NCBI GenBank assembly: GCA_025174535.1
Contig: JALBUN010000045.1
Coordinates: 1,178,001 to 1,242,000 of the forward strand
Origin: Cantharellus purpuraceus
Lineage: Eukaryota > Basidiomycota > Agaricomycetes > Cantharellales > Hydnaceae
Direction of reading: 5' to 3'
DNA: 64,000 nt
How positions within the stretch are numbered: the stretch's first letter is position 1; each line of letters starts with the position of its first letter. Under the pieces are notes generated by a model that searched no databases, was not told where the DNA came from, and saw only the letters and a list, made by a program, of their open reading frames with translations. The position numbers and the translations under genes are program-made. Below, piece after piece: positions 33,707 to 44,529 of this stretch.

Positions 33707-35391
33707 TCAAAACAGTAAAGACGCTGCAACGTCCACATTTCCCCCCGCTGCCTGCAACGTGCTGATCGCCACCTCCCGCGACACACCCAGCCCCACCAAC
33801 GTCGCAATATCCCTCTCGGGAAGCCCTCCGCTGTCAGAACTCGCCTGGCGAGAGCGAGACGCCGTCCGAGGCGGCTGCGATGTCCGTGGCGTTCGCCCTA
33901 GCGTATTGCCCGATCCCGGGAAATAGCTAGAACGAGAGGGGCTACCACGCCTGCTGCCCCGCCGCGTCGTCTCCGAAGTCGAGGCAATCGATGCGGTGTC
34001 GTTGATCTCGGCATTCTCGATTATGCGCGCCTTATCGGGGAGCTCGTGCTCGGCTAGAAACTTGACCTCCCGTCCTTGTATTCGAAGGACGTTTTTCTCC
34101 AGGTCAATGATCGCTTGGTGAGCCTTTAGCATGTCAAGCCCGAACAACAGATCAACGTCACGGCCCTACAAAGACAACAAGAATACATAGTCAGCGTCTG
34201 GGGTAAGAGACTGCATCAGTTGATGAACCTCCATGATGGTAAATGAGCAGGCGAGATGCAGATCTGCAAGTTTTAGCTGTGCACTGTGAACACGGCCCAA
34301 GATTCTCGCTGTTCCAACACCCTTGGCTATACCAGAAAATCGACTGTCCAGTAATCGCATGATCCTGGACAAATGTTGAGTATGTGCACCGTCGGGGAAA
34401 GTTAACGATGCGCATACCCGCATGCCTCGGCACATTCTGGGCTCACTACATAGCCTGACTTAGTAATAGGCAAAGACGGGGAATTGTAGCTTACTAATTG
34501 TTTGCTGAGCACCGCTGTCCACAAATGCCTTGACAGGAAGCGAGTTCACCTCGACAGGAATGCTGCAAATACGTTGAGAGAGGCGCAATTTTGAACCAGG
34601 AAATACCGCCTACTAGAGCATTGTAACACGCCCAAAGCTTTCCGGGGAATATTCAATAGCATGCTCCATATTTTCCATCACGGCCTGTTGTCTGATAGCC
34701 TCCTCGATCCGACGCTGCGCCTCAACATCAAATGGGTCTGCATTCAACGCCTCAATCTCCCGCTGTCGCTGCAACTCGAGATCTTCCTGCCGATTGCGAA
34801 GCTGTGCAAAGAGCTGGGCGAACCGCGGCGGGTCACGAACGATGGCATCGGCGAGCTCAGGTTGTGTCTAGTGAATGAGTCAGGCGCAGCCAGCCATAGT
34901 GGACAGTAGCAGAGCTTACATTACGGATCTCTTCCATGAGCCGAGGATCCCCCAGTATCTGCAGTCGCATCATCTCTGCATCTTGCTCCGCCGTCCTGTT
35001 TCTCCATGAGTGAACGATGACTGAAACTCTTGCAGAGGACTGACCGTCCAGCAACGATGACCTTACGTCGTAGAAGCAGCACAGCGTCTTCCCTTACTCC
35101 GCACTCATGAATCGTCGCTTTCGGGTTATTCAACTCGCGACCTTCCATAGAGATACTCTGCTCTGTCATCGGAATGCCCGACTAGCTCCCAGCATAAGCA
35201 TAGTCCCACACACAGTGTGATCAGATGCACGCACCTCCGCCTCGAGCAACGCCATGATATTTTCTAGCTCCATCTGTGGGTCGATCTCGATATCCTGCGT
35301 GCTTTTCATGTGAACCTCAAGTGTAAAGCCCCTGAAAGAGAGCTCATCTCACATAGTTCTGGCCAGTATCATTGACAAAAGTCAAACGCAT
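33707..35391 (-). CDS. DDI1: DNA-damage-inducible protein 1 (Ddi1), retropepsin-like ubiquitin shuttle
   Basis: About nine exons. The ubiquitin-like domain begins [13 protein letters not shown] and continues [36 protein letters not shown] and AVLLLRRK. The helical HDD domain follows ([19 protein letters not shown], then [36 protein letters not shown]). The retropepsin-like protease domain has the catalytic [10 protein letters not shown] and later [20 protein letters not shown]. The C-terminal UBA domain is [30 protein letters not shown]. Role: proteasome shuttle and protease for heavily ubiquitinated proteins. The first intron (35316-35352) is only 37 nt as I draw it, so the second exon's start is provisional. 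The stretch between protease and UBA is Ser/Arg-rich. Confidence 0.9.
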
Positions 35392-35678
35392 GTTCAGGAA
35401 GCAGAGAGAAGAAAATACGGATCGAGATGGACGGCTGAGTGGAACCGAGGAAAGAAGGGGTGTGTGGCCTTTGTACTTCCGACAAAGTTGACTCAGGGTA
35501 TGGTCACACTGACCCAACGACTGTACACGTCTGCAGGACGCGTCATCTTCACAAACACACGCGCAAAATAATCCTCATTTGTAAACCTAACTAGAGCCTA
35601 GAATATTAATTAATGTCCAACGCCACCACCACGCCCCGCGCCAAAGTGGCTTCGCGCAAACATGGATCTATAGTTCCA

Positions 35679-36923
35679 TCAGTGAATGCAGACATGACTC
35701 GGGGCACAAACGTACAATCTCGAGCCTCCTCCACGAATATTGGACAAGAGGGCGCTCTCCAACGCAGACGCACTGACACTGGCGGCGTCACTCAAGTCAC
35801 TAAAACTCGAAGCGGACGAGCCATGACTGCTTGTTACTTTGGGAGGACGAGCGCGGACGACGGTGACGCCTCGATGAGGTGGAGGATTCAGATGAGGCGG
35901 TGGACGTACGGGAGGGTTGGTGGGCAAGGCGGCCTGTGTGGAGGACATCGCCTGACTAGACGACTGTGACTGTGACTGCGATTCTGGGGGCGGCGAAGGA
36001 ATAGATGGGATGGAACCTTGGGGAGAAGTCGCTTCACTATTGCTGGTGCTGTCTCCTGGTTGGACAGACTCCCTTAAGGGAGATCGTTGACTCAGTGTGC
36101 TTGGACCCGCACTTGGCTTTAGTCCCGGAGAGCGCGCAAATCCTAGCGTGTCACTTTTCATCATCTTCTCCAGCTCCTTCAAACGTCTCCCAACTGCTTC
36201 TTGCTCTTCCTGCCTCCGCTCCTCCTCTTCCGCCCGGTCAAGTTCATCGGAAGACTCAGAAGAGTCGGAGGGAGTGGGAGATGGGACACGAGGCGGCAGT
36301 TCGCTTGGGGTCACACCGCGTCTGTGAGAAAGTGTTATGCTGGAAGTAGAACCCGGTCCCCTGAGCAGCCGGTTGGCCAAGCTAGGCTGAGGAGATGGGC
36401 GATTGTGTGTCCCTAGTGGTGTCCGCCGTCGAGACGAGGAATTCAGCCCACTGGGACCACGTGGCGGCAGAGGATGAGCACTTGATGGCTGTTCATCGTG
36501 GCGTCCTTGCTCGGAAGGACGTGTAGCCAACGAATTGGATGGATGTAACGTACTTCGTATATCTTGCAGACCCCGCAGATCCTCTTCGTACCGCACTTGA
36601 GCGCGATAAAGCAAATATGGTAAAGGCACCTGAAGGTGTGCAGACAGCCCTGGCCCTTCATGTTGGATGAATAATAGATCAGAAGAGATGGTCAAGCAGA
36701 CTTACAGTCTGTCCCGCCACTATCAGCAGCCCTAGAGCGAGCAATTACCTCCCATAACATATTCTCCTTTTCGGCGTTCCATTGAATCTACCCTTGTACG
36801 CGTCAGACAGCGGTATTGCGGTGTGACTCATTGGCTCACAGGTGGTGGATCTTTGACAGGGGCCTCTGGCCGGTTATATGGAAGCCTAATAACGAGGTGA
36901 ACAGGAGGGTTGAAGGCAGCCAT
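35679..36923 (-). CDS. ATG29: Autophagy protein Atg29
   Basis: Exons in transcript order: 36840-36923, 36706-36787 and 35679-36655; 380 aa (yeast 213). The Atg29 N-terminal domain is clear after splicing: VIRLPYNRPEAPVKDPPP, IQWNAEKENMLWEVIARSR, then TDWPGLSAHLQVPLPYLLYRAQVRYEEDL. The remainder is Ser/Pro-rich and disordered, with one charged helix (EEEERRQEEQEAVGRRLKEL) and SSS-rich blocks. This fits the regulatory, phosphorylated C-terminus known for Atg29. Role: forms the Atg17-Atg31-Atg29 scaffold that starts the phagophore assembly site. The 3' end could include one more small exon; the stop used gives the simplest frame. Confidence 0.87.
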
Positions 36924-37330
36924 GAAGCTTCAGTCACACTTTTGTCACAACTCAAGCATAGCTCCAATGTTAAACTTGCTAAAGCTCTATAACAGAAGCA
37001 CTCACTCCCTGGGGCCTGAGCGATGAGAGCCGACATGGACAGATTTACATGTCCCAGGACTTTCTCTGTGAGATTTCCACAGACGGGCGATCTCGTAGTG
37101 CAGATGCCTTGGAAGTGAAGGACAGAGGGGTACTCAGGAAACCGAATTGACCAGGCTCCATGATATAGGTATGGATGACAACAGCAGTTTTGAATCTAGG
37201 AGACCTGGTAGGGACTCTTGAGGGGAACAACAGATAAGTCATGTGACCATCTATCACCATCGCTCCAAGTTCTTCACACTCTAGCAGCTCTTATAACTTT
37301 TCATTCTCAAGGGCCTTGATTACTCTCACA
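36924..37330. promoter_or_regulatory. Upstream region of ATG29
   Basis: About 400 bp lie between the ATG29 start (-) and the uncharacterised coding fragment. There is no open exon chain, and I can place no specific regulatory site. Confidence 0.4.
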
Positions 37331-37334
37331 GCGA

Positions 37335-37715
37335 TGCTGAAATACACTGGCTATACAATGAGCGTCGAGGATACGCAGTGAAGCAGGGAGTAGAAGTGGG
37401 ACCTGCTCACCCGGCATATGGTTCGATATAGAGCAGCAAATTCAACGTCTGACTGAGGGAGAGGGGAAGCCAACCTCAGAAATCAGGATGGATATCATGA
37501 AGCAGGGCACTCACATCTGTGGATTCCACATTCTTAATGGACCACCCACGATCATTGAATACCAGGAGGGCCCGGAAGATATTGCTAGGGAATGGCATGC
37601 CGGGGAGGAGGCGTTTACGGACTTGGAGTTCAGGACGTGGTTGAACTCGACCAGGCTACCTCTGTACAGGATACCAGAGATCCACAGTCTTCAAGAGAGT
37701 AACTTTCCTTTTTGA
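37335..37715 (+). pseudogene. Uncharacterised coding-like fragment, probably broken
   Basis: Two open stretches look like real protein and join only across a one-base shift near 37415. About 37335-37413 reads AEIHWLYNERRGYAVKQG and VEVGPAHP. About 37416-37715 reads IWFDIEQQIQRLTEG, GTHICGFHILNGPP, IIEYQEGPEDIAREWHAGE and LEFRTWLNSTRLPLYRI, then a TGA. Composition is typical of folded protein and unlike shadow frames. I do not recognise the family. No splice sites bridge the shift. It could be a decaying gene, a fragment of a duplicated gene or an assembly error. Confidence 0.45.
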
Positions 37716-38199
37716 TACGCATTTCTAACGGTCATAGCACACTGTAACACGATGCCATGTACACATATCATAATCAATGGCCGATTGCTAGTGATGACTG
37801 CTCTTCCGATTCCTTCCTGATCACAGTATCCTTGCATTCATATGAGCTATTCCTTGTTCTTGATGAGGACATACGGTCCAGGAATATCACTCAAACAATC
37901 ACTGCCGTTGGCTGCTAGATCTCGCGTTAGAAGATTCATTCATCAGAACTACTCTTGAAGAAAAAAGCTATCAGCACATTGCTACTCAACCGAAGAATCG
38001 AGTCAGGAGAATGGAAAGGAGACAAGTTCTTATATTATGTTCCACGGTGACCATTGAACCCTACCTAATTTCCACCAAAGGATAGTATCAAATTACACAG
38101 CATGCTGACACCTATAGTCATTATCACATCATGACGACCGACTTGCAGTGAACGGATGGCAATAAGGCGTACAATGTTTTAAATGATTATCGGCTCACG
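37716..38199. other. Intergenic region
   Basis: 484 bp of AT-rich sequence precede the 3' end of TLS1 (-). I see no gene or recognisable element here. Confidence 0.4.
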
Positions 38200-39389
38200 C
38201 TATTTACGCATCCTCTTCTTGAACCGTTCCATGACCTAGCCATCGATAAGTTAATACGCATCCAAGACTAGACCTATGGCGACTCACCAAATCATCTGTC
38301 GCCATCTGGTTCCGCCCATCATTGTATGGCCCTCGAGGGTCTGGCTCCGGCGATAAACCCATAGCTTCCAGCTTTGCGCGCCGCAGCGCCTCAGCGTCAG
38401 ATTGTTGTGATGAATGAGGTCGATAAACTGAGAAACGGCGATAGTCAGCGCCTTGGCGCTTTCAGCGATTACAGCACTCACAACGAGAGGCAACCAAGTG
38501 CTCCTCATCCTTCCGAACAACGCTATCTACCTTCTTCCCACCCCTCCGCTCTTCAGCAACCTGCCGCTTCGCCTTCTCCGTTTCCTCGATATTTTTTAGT
38601 CTGGTACTAAGTACGCAGCGCGTGAATATACGGAATCCTATCCGACTTGAGCACTTACTCCATGCCCAGATCTACTTCTGGAATCGCGGTCAACATAGCT
38701 AGGCTATTAGTGACGCTGCCCTCTTCATCACCCGCTTTCTGGGCATTGAATCGGTCGGTGATATGGTAAAGCTCCTCGTAGGGATCACGCGGGCCCTCGT
38801 GTTGCTTCGGTTTTGTGGCTGCATCACCTTTGCGCTTCTTGATGTTCTCTTCTATGTATGCCATCCTGAGGGAATAGTCATGCTTTTGATTGGAAATGTA
38901 ATATTTGCTTCACGAACATATGCTTGTCTACGTCCAGGGCGTTTGTCTGCTGCGTGAAATTGTTCGCTCTGACGACTCTTCTCGCCTTAGCTTCCTCGTC
39001 TGATCCACTAAAAATTGGGTGGATCAGGATAGCGGACAGGGTTGAGTCGGATAAATTACGTGCTCATCGTCATCTGCATGCGATGTATCCTTCACACTCA
39101 AACCGCCTCGCAGATCGTCCTCCACCTTGACCCGCTTCCGCCTCTTGCCTTCACCCTTGTTAAGTTTTTGAATGTCGATCCCTTTCTGCGAGCGTCTCAG
39201 CTTTCGAAGTGCTAAAAGATCCTCAGGTCTACAACGCCAGAATCGTGAACGTCTGACTCGCCCACGTTTGTTGCATGCTCACGAGAGCTTCGCATCCCCT
39301 TCCTCTTCAGAGTCATCGGGTGTGCCAGGTGTCACATCCTCTTCAGTGTCCCTTCGGCGTGCATTCGGTCTTGCACGTCTCTTGATCAT
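38200..39389 (-). CDS. TLS1: Tls1 / C9orf78 (HCA59) family splicing protein
   Basis: A multi-exon gene; the first exon (39283-39389) begins MIKRRARPNARRRD and is acidic thereafter (DSEEEGDAKL). Later exons give EDLLALRKLRRSQKGIDIQKL, NNFTQQTNALDVDKHMMAYIEENI, DPYEELYHI, the family hallmark AIPEVDLGMDTRLKNIEETE, then EALRRAKLEAMGLSPEPDP and a basic end FKKRMRK. In fission yeast Tls1 acts in the spliceosome with Brr2 and affects splicing of shelterin and heterochromatin factors; human C9orf78 binds BRR2. The internal splice sites between 38600 and 39250 were followed by homology only and may be off by a few codons. The start is taken at 39389 because the conserved basic N-terminus begins there. 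Confidence 0.85.
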
Positions 39390-39616
39390 TGGAATGTAGA
39401 CTCCAGCTTCCAAGTCACGTGCAGTGTCACAAAATATGTCAATGAAAAATTCGGTGTAAATATACAGAACGAGGAGCAGAGTAGCAGACACCCAAGCATT
39501 TGACCGGAGAATAGAATTAGGAATTAATGGCAGCCGTTAAAGCGTAAACGGCATCATGTAGCAGGACCCTCCTCATCAAATAAAACTTTACATTCATTTG
39601 GTACGCGAGCCACACA

Positions 39617-41281
39617 TCATTCCCTCGCCGAGGAACCTTCCGGGGATATAGACCTAGGCGTCGGAAGGTTCGTGGGTGTACCATTTTGTTGCCTAGCGCC
39701 ACTTCCACTGGTACTGGTACTTGCTCCCGTAGGCCCGACCGTTGCAATCCAATTATCCCAGTTTCTAGCCCAAACCGACATCGACGACTCGGATGGACTC
39801 GGACTCCGTCCACCAAGCCTATTAGATGTAGTATGATGCATAGGCTCCATGTCTGCGGACGACGAACGCCTCAGGAGTGGCAGGCGCTGCTCGTCTTCCC
39901 GGTGTGAGAGCGAGTGTAAGCCAGGAATAGGCGGAGAGCTAATACGAACGGTGTGCATGTATCCATCGCCCACGGCTGGGCCGGCTGCCGCATACTGCTC
40001 GGGTGCACGGACTCCACCGCGCCTGAGACGAGGAGCGCTAATGTGGAGACGAGAGGAGGATGGGGCCGCGTCGGACGTCGCAGAAGTGTGGAGCGTAATC
40101 GGGCCTAGTCTAGAGCTGGAGCTAGACTCACCACCAGACCCGTCGCGTTCGTCTGTCGGACGCACACGCGTCACGCCGCGCCTTGTCAAGGCGCTAGAGG
40201 CTGAGGCAGGGCCCCAAGGAGCGACAGGTATGGCGCTGTCCACTTCTGAGCCAACGTTGGCGTGATGATTGTGAAGGAGGTTGGCAATGTCCATGCTTGA
40301 AGATGACTCTCCAGTACCCGATGTGGATGCCCTTGAGGTCGAGCTTGGCCCAGATTGGGAGGCTGAATCGTGACGTCCCGTAGTCCTCCTGCGGGTAGTA
40401 AACTCGTTGAAATCCATTGTACGTGAGCGTGGATGACGACGGATAGAAGACTGGCGTGTCAGCGGATGCCTCGCAAGTGAGAAATGGGCGGGGGGTGACC
40501 GTCGCGTTGGGTATCCCAATGGATGTGTTGGTGGATCTTCATCTGCCCCAGTATCTGACGTCTGCACAGGGAATGACCGTCTGATAGTGGTATTAGATGA
40601 GGTGGAGTCCGTGAATGGGTGGTACGCAGGCTCGGACGGGTTAAACCGGCGAGTCCCATCACTTGGGATCTCTTCTTCAAGGTCGATCTCTTCGTCATCT
40701 GCATGCTGAGTAAGAACGTCCCAGTCAAGTGTCGCTGCCCCGGAACCCGTCTGGGATACGAAAAACTCATTGAAGGAACGACGGTTGGATGATGAACGGT
40801 CGCGGTATGTGCGACTACGCGTAAGAGTGCGCAGACTGCGGACAGTACGCTCAGCAACCAGGTGACGATCGGACGAAGACGGGCGTGTTTTGCGTTCCGC
40901 AAGCTCCTATATGCCTCTACTTTAGGGAGTTTTCTATACGCAAAGGAGTATCGGCTTGCCTTGACGAGGATATCCACCAGTGTGGTAGTAAACGAATCTC
41001 CGTGATCAAGATCCTGTACGAAACTTTCATATGAAATGGTGGGCGCCGCTTGAGGATCGTCCTTTTCAAGATTTGCCCTTGCAATAGCTCCACAGCTATG
41101 TTTCCACAGGAGTGTTAGCCACCCCCCTTGTATAGTTTACGAACACATACACGAGTGATTTTAACTTTGAGCCAAGAACTTGATCATAGTATTCAGATTG
41201 CCTATAAGGGGTCAGCATCAAGAGAAAAGAAAACAAAGTGTTCCATGGAGAACACTACAGCCATACTGACCAGCGGCCCAT
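39617..41281 (-). CDS. Uncharacterised 495-aa Ser/Arg-rich protein
   Basis: Exons in transcript order: 41271-41281, 41151-41201, 40960-41095 and 39617-40906. The first 70 residues look folded and possibly helical (WQSEYYDQVLGSKLKSLV, CGAIARANLEKDD, ISYESFVQDLDHGDSFTTTLVDILVKELAERK). The rest is low complexity: Ser, Thr, Arg and Pro, with short motifs such as RRSFNEFFVSQTG, EEIDLEEEIPSDGTRRFNP, DFNEFTTRRR and a near-terminal aromatic block, SVWARNWDNWIATVGP. I see no known domain, signal peptide or membrane segment. The repeated (F/DF)NEF(F/T) short motifs may be docking motifs. The intron 40907-40959 starts GCAAGC, a GC-AG intron that joins KELAERK in frame. The function is unknown. Confidence 0.75.
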
Positions 41282-41569
41282 CTTGCGATAGTGATAGTGG
41301 GAACAATGGTGGGAGCAGAGGGAAAACGGGACTGTTTCCTTCTCCGCCGGCGTTAAAACACGGCAACAAGTATTATCACAGCGCAGCATAGCCTGTACAT
41401 CCTGAGAGCTCTAGTACGCTCTAGAAATAAATCACGCTCTTCAATGGTCACAACCCAAATCTCGCGGAGAAAAAGGATATTGTAGCATAAGTGAACATGG
41501 CTGAGCACATAAGAAAAGCTTCGTATAGATCCTGCATATGCTCTGGCTGCGACCATAGTCGCCTTTTGT

Positions 41570-42442
41570 CTACACCTTGAATCCACGCGACTGCAAACAA
41601 AACGCGACGATTAGGAGGGAAGAGGATTACCATAAATGGCAACTGACCTTTCGGCGACCACGAGCACGCTCGAACTATAGGCAAAGGCATGAGAATCAAA
41701 GACGAAAGACGCAGTATAAGAGCGCACTTTGCGACCCTTGGAAATAACATAAGGTTTTTTGTGCTGGTGAGGGCCTGCATCCAAAAGTCAGATGCCACAA
41801 GATTTCAACGGAAGACAGTACATACCCATTCCGAAGTGCTTGACAGCTTCCCTGGTGTTCCTCTTCCCTCTCAGCAAGATTGTGTTGCTGCCAGTGGGCG
41901 CACGGAGAGCAAGTTGGTCGAGAGTGATAGCCTCTCCACCAGCGTTCAGAATCCTCTCTTTGGCAGACCTGGTGAACTTGAGTGCAGCAACGGAGAGCTT
42001 TGGCACTTCAAGGAAGCGAACATCATCGGTCACGGTTCCCACAGTGACAACAACCTTGGACTGGTAGTCGGGGGTACCGGTGGCCTCCTTGGCAATTTTT
42101 GAAAGGGAAATCGGGGGACGGTTGATCTTGGACTGAAAAAGTCGTTTTAAGATAACCTGTGCAAGACAACGTGGTAAGCAAATATTGCGAAGCATCCGTT
42201 GATATGGACCTTGTTAAAAGGTGCGTCTGTGCGTCTGGCGAGGAAACGATAAAGCTGCGTGGACTTGATTTAAAAGACGCGACAGCTGAATGAGTGTGCA
42301 CATACTTTGACCAAGAGCAAGAGGTATGGATCCTCGCTCTTGGGTGCGTTACGGTGGCCATTCTTGACGTGGTGATGTCTGAGATCGATACCCTGCGCAT
42401 ATTGAGTAACAGGAGCGACGACGAGCGAGTGATACTTGCCAT
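41570..42442 (-). CDS. RPL18: 60S ribosomal protein eL18
   Basis: Exons in transcript order: 42440-42442, 42306-42392, 42210-42254, 41826-42156, 41728-41774, 41648-41674 and 41570-41590; 186 aa, exactly the yeast length. The protein is conserved throughout: [101 protein letters not shown] and the end SRGFKV. Exon 1 is only the ATG. The intron after it (42393-42439) begins GCAAGT, and no GT donor would give the invariant M-G-I-D start. The start codon lies 126 bp from that of the divergent Tra2-like gene. Confidence 0.96.
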
Positions 42443-42568
42443 TGTCTTGACGGTGGCCGGTACTTGAGGAGTGTGAGAAAGCAGCTGTACAGTCTGGATT
42501 AGACTTCGTTCCCGCGCTCTTTCAAACTCCGTCTGTTTGTTTCTGACTTCCATCCCACCCGTTTAACA

Positions 42569-43694
42569 TGAGTTTGGTACGTTTTTTTGCTTTCTTTCCC
42601 CCTCTCTTCTCTCACAACCTTGCCTTAATAGTATCAAGATGCTCCAGGTCAGGACCCGTACGCGGATGCGTACTCTAACGCTCCACAACAGCCCCCAGCT
42701 CCTACTTCTGGTACGCTAGACAAAGACCGTTCACCGCCTCCACCTCCTCGAGGCCGGTCGCGCTCTCGTAGCCCGGCTCGTTATCGTAGCCCTCCACCTC
42801 GTCGCAGGTCTCCTGCCCCCAGGAGGCCTAATCACGCTCCCATCGTGGGTGGCGTCCGCGCTCCCACGGGTCAGCTTGACTCACCCATCGCCCCACAGGC
42901 CCCCAATCCATCCAATGTTCTTGGTGTTTTCGGTCTAAGCATACGCACGCAAGAGCGTGACCTTGATGAAGAGTTCAGCCGTTTCGGTAGAGTAGAGAAA
43001 GTGACCATTGTGTATGATCAACGGGTCAGTCTCAGATTACCCCTAATTATCCTGTTGCTGACGACTGCGCTCAAGCAGTCCGATCGCTCCCGAGGGTTCG
43101 GTTTCATCAGAATGGCTACCGTTGATGATGCAACTAGGTGTATCCAAGAGCTCAACGGCGTCGTATGTTGTGTCATTGAGCATCATCTCGTCTCTGATTC
43201 CCGCCGTATAGGACCTCAACGGACGCCGCATCCGTGTCGATTACTCTGTGACTGACCGACCCCATGCTCCCACTCCAGGCGAGTACATGGGACATCGCAG
43301 CTCTTCGTACCGTGGCGACACGGGCAGGGACTCTTATCGCGAGCCTTATCGTGACACGCACCGCGATTCGTACCGCGACTCTTATCGTGACTCCTCGTAC
43401 CGCGATTCGTACCGGGACAGCTACTCTCGTCGTGGTGGACATTCGGACCGCGACAAGGACCGCGACCCTTACGGACGAGACAGCCGAGACTGGAGAGAGA
43501 GACGCAGCCCGGCCCCGACAAGAGGCGGTGGGGGTAGGTATAGTCCCCCTCCGAGCCCCAGGCGCAGGCGCAGTTACAGCAGGACCCCTCCTCGGGGCAG
43601 CGGCAGCAGTCCTCCGAAGCCCATCTCCGGTGCGCCATACGATGGTGGTCATGCCTCTCTTCCGCCCCCGCCGGAAGCCAATGGAAGGTGGTGA
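42569..43694 (+). CDS. SR-type RNA-binding protein, transformer-2-like
   Basis: Exons 42569-42577, 42632-43024, 43079-43162 and 43212-43694; 322 aa. An N-terminal Pro/Arg/Ser segment ([19 protein letters not shown]) leads into one RRM with RNP2 as VLGVFGLSI and RNP1 as [10 protein letters not shown], plus [12 protein letters not shown]. The C-terminal half is an RS-like region of repeated [11 protein letters not shown] units followed by [11 protein letters not shown]. An RS-RRM-RS layout is that of Tra2, an exon-definition splicing activator. The region downstream of the RRM (TPGEYMGHR) resembles the Tra2 linker. All introns are GT-AG (one donor is GTCAGT). Orthology to animal Tra2 is likely but not proved by eye. 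Confidence 0.87.
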
Positions 43695-44529
43695 GCCGTT
43701 AAAGTGGCGAAGATGAAGAGCGAGCCTGGTGTTTCTTTGCAACCGGCACAATGTGCGGACAGCAAGGTGACAGGAAAAAAAAGAAGAAGACCGGGTCTCT
43801 CTATCTAGCCTTTTTCAGTTTCACAACAACTCTCAAGTTTCCATGATGCCCAAGTTCAAGGCTATTTTCTCTTCGCGCAATGTCCTCTCCGCCTTGTCCA
43901 ATTTCTGTGGCAAGAGTGTTACTTTTTTGTACGCAAGAACAAGCTTTCTTCGATAGCTTATACTCCAAAAAACCATGGTCCGTCGGTATGAATAGGCGAA
44001 GATGCGCGAGCGCCGATACAATGGCTGATTGCTTTAGGCTGATGCTAACCATCCGGCTTGTTGGGGTAAGTTAGGTTACTAGCAACCAAGTCGGCTTTGT
44101 CCGCCACCCTTAAGATCCACCAGCTTCACGTGGCTCGTTCTACGGAGCAGGGAGAACTTGATTAGTTCTTGCAGTGCTCCCGTTTACCTGTACATAGCAT
44201 GATTCCTTAGATCCTACATTCAGGTCACGTGGAGTAAAGAGACGGGGATAAGCAACGAGTTGGTCGCCAGATACTGCCGTATAGCCGCTCGGCCAATTCA
44301 CCCCGCGCAAGCAAGTACCGCTCGCATACCCACCCTTGAATATTTGAATATTTTTTATTTTTCTCTCTTATGTATTTAGCTTCCGCCGGCTTGAGCACGA
44401 ATCTTGCTTGCTCCTCACGTACGACCGACAGAGAGGTATTTGAAATGGTCCGTGCGCAGAGTTTGTGTGGCAGCGTCAGGGTCACGTGCCCTTTCCAGAG
44501 AAGCCGAACATTGCCTTGTTCGACCCACC
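43695..44529. promoter_or_regulatory. GNL3 upstream region with three CACGTG boxes
   Basis: The 835-bp region includes the Tra2-like 3' UTR and the GNL3 promoter. CACGTG occurs at 44127-44132, 44226-44231 and 44483-44488, the last 42 bp before the ATG. Three copies of a 6-bp palindrome in about 360 bp is well above chance. Binding by a bHLH factor is an inference. Confidence 0.55.

Noticed and set aside
41448..41798. 116-codon minus-strand open frame at the eL18 3' end
   Set aside because: It reads through eL18 introns in a wrong register; eL18 exons explain the locus completely.
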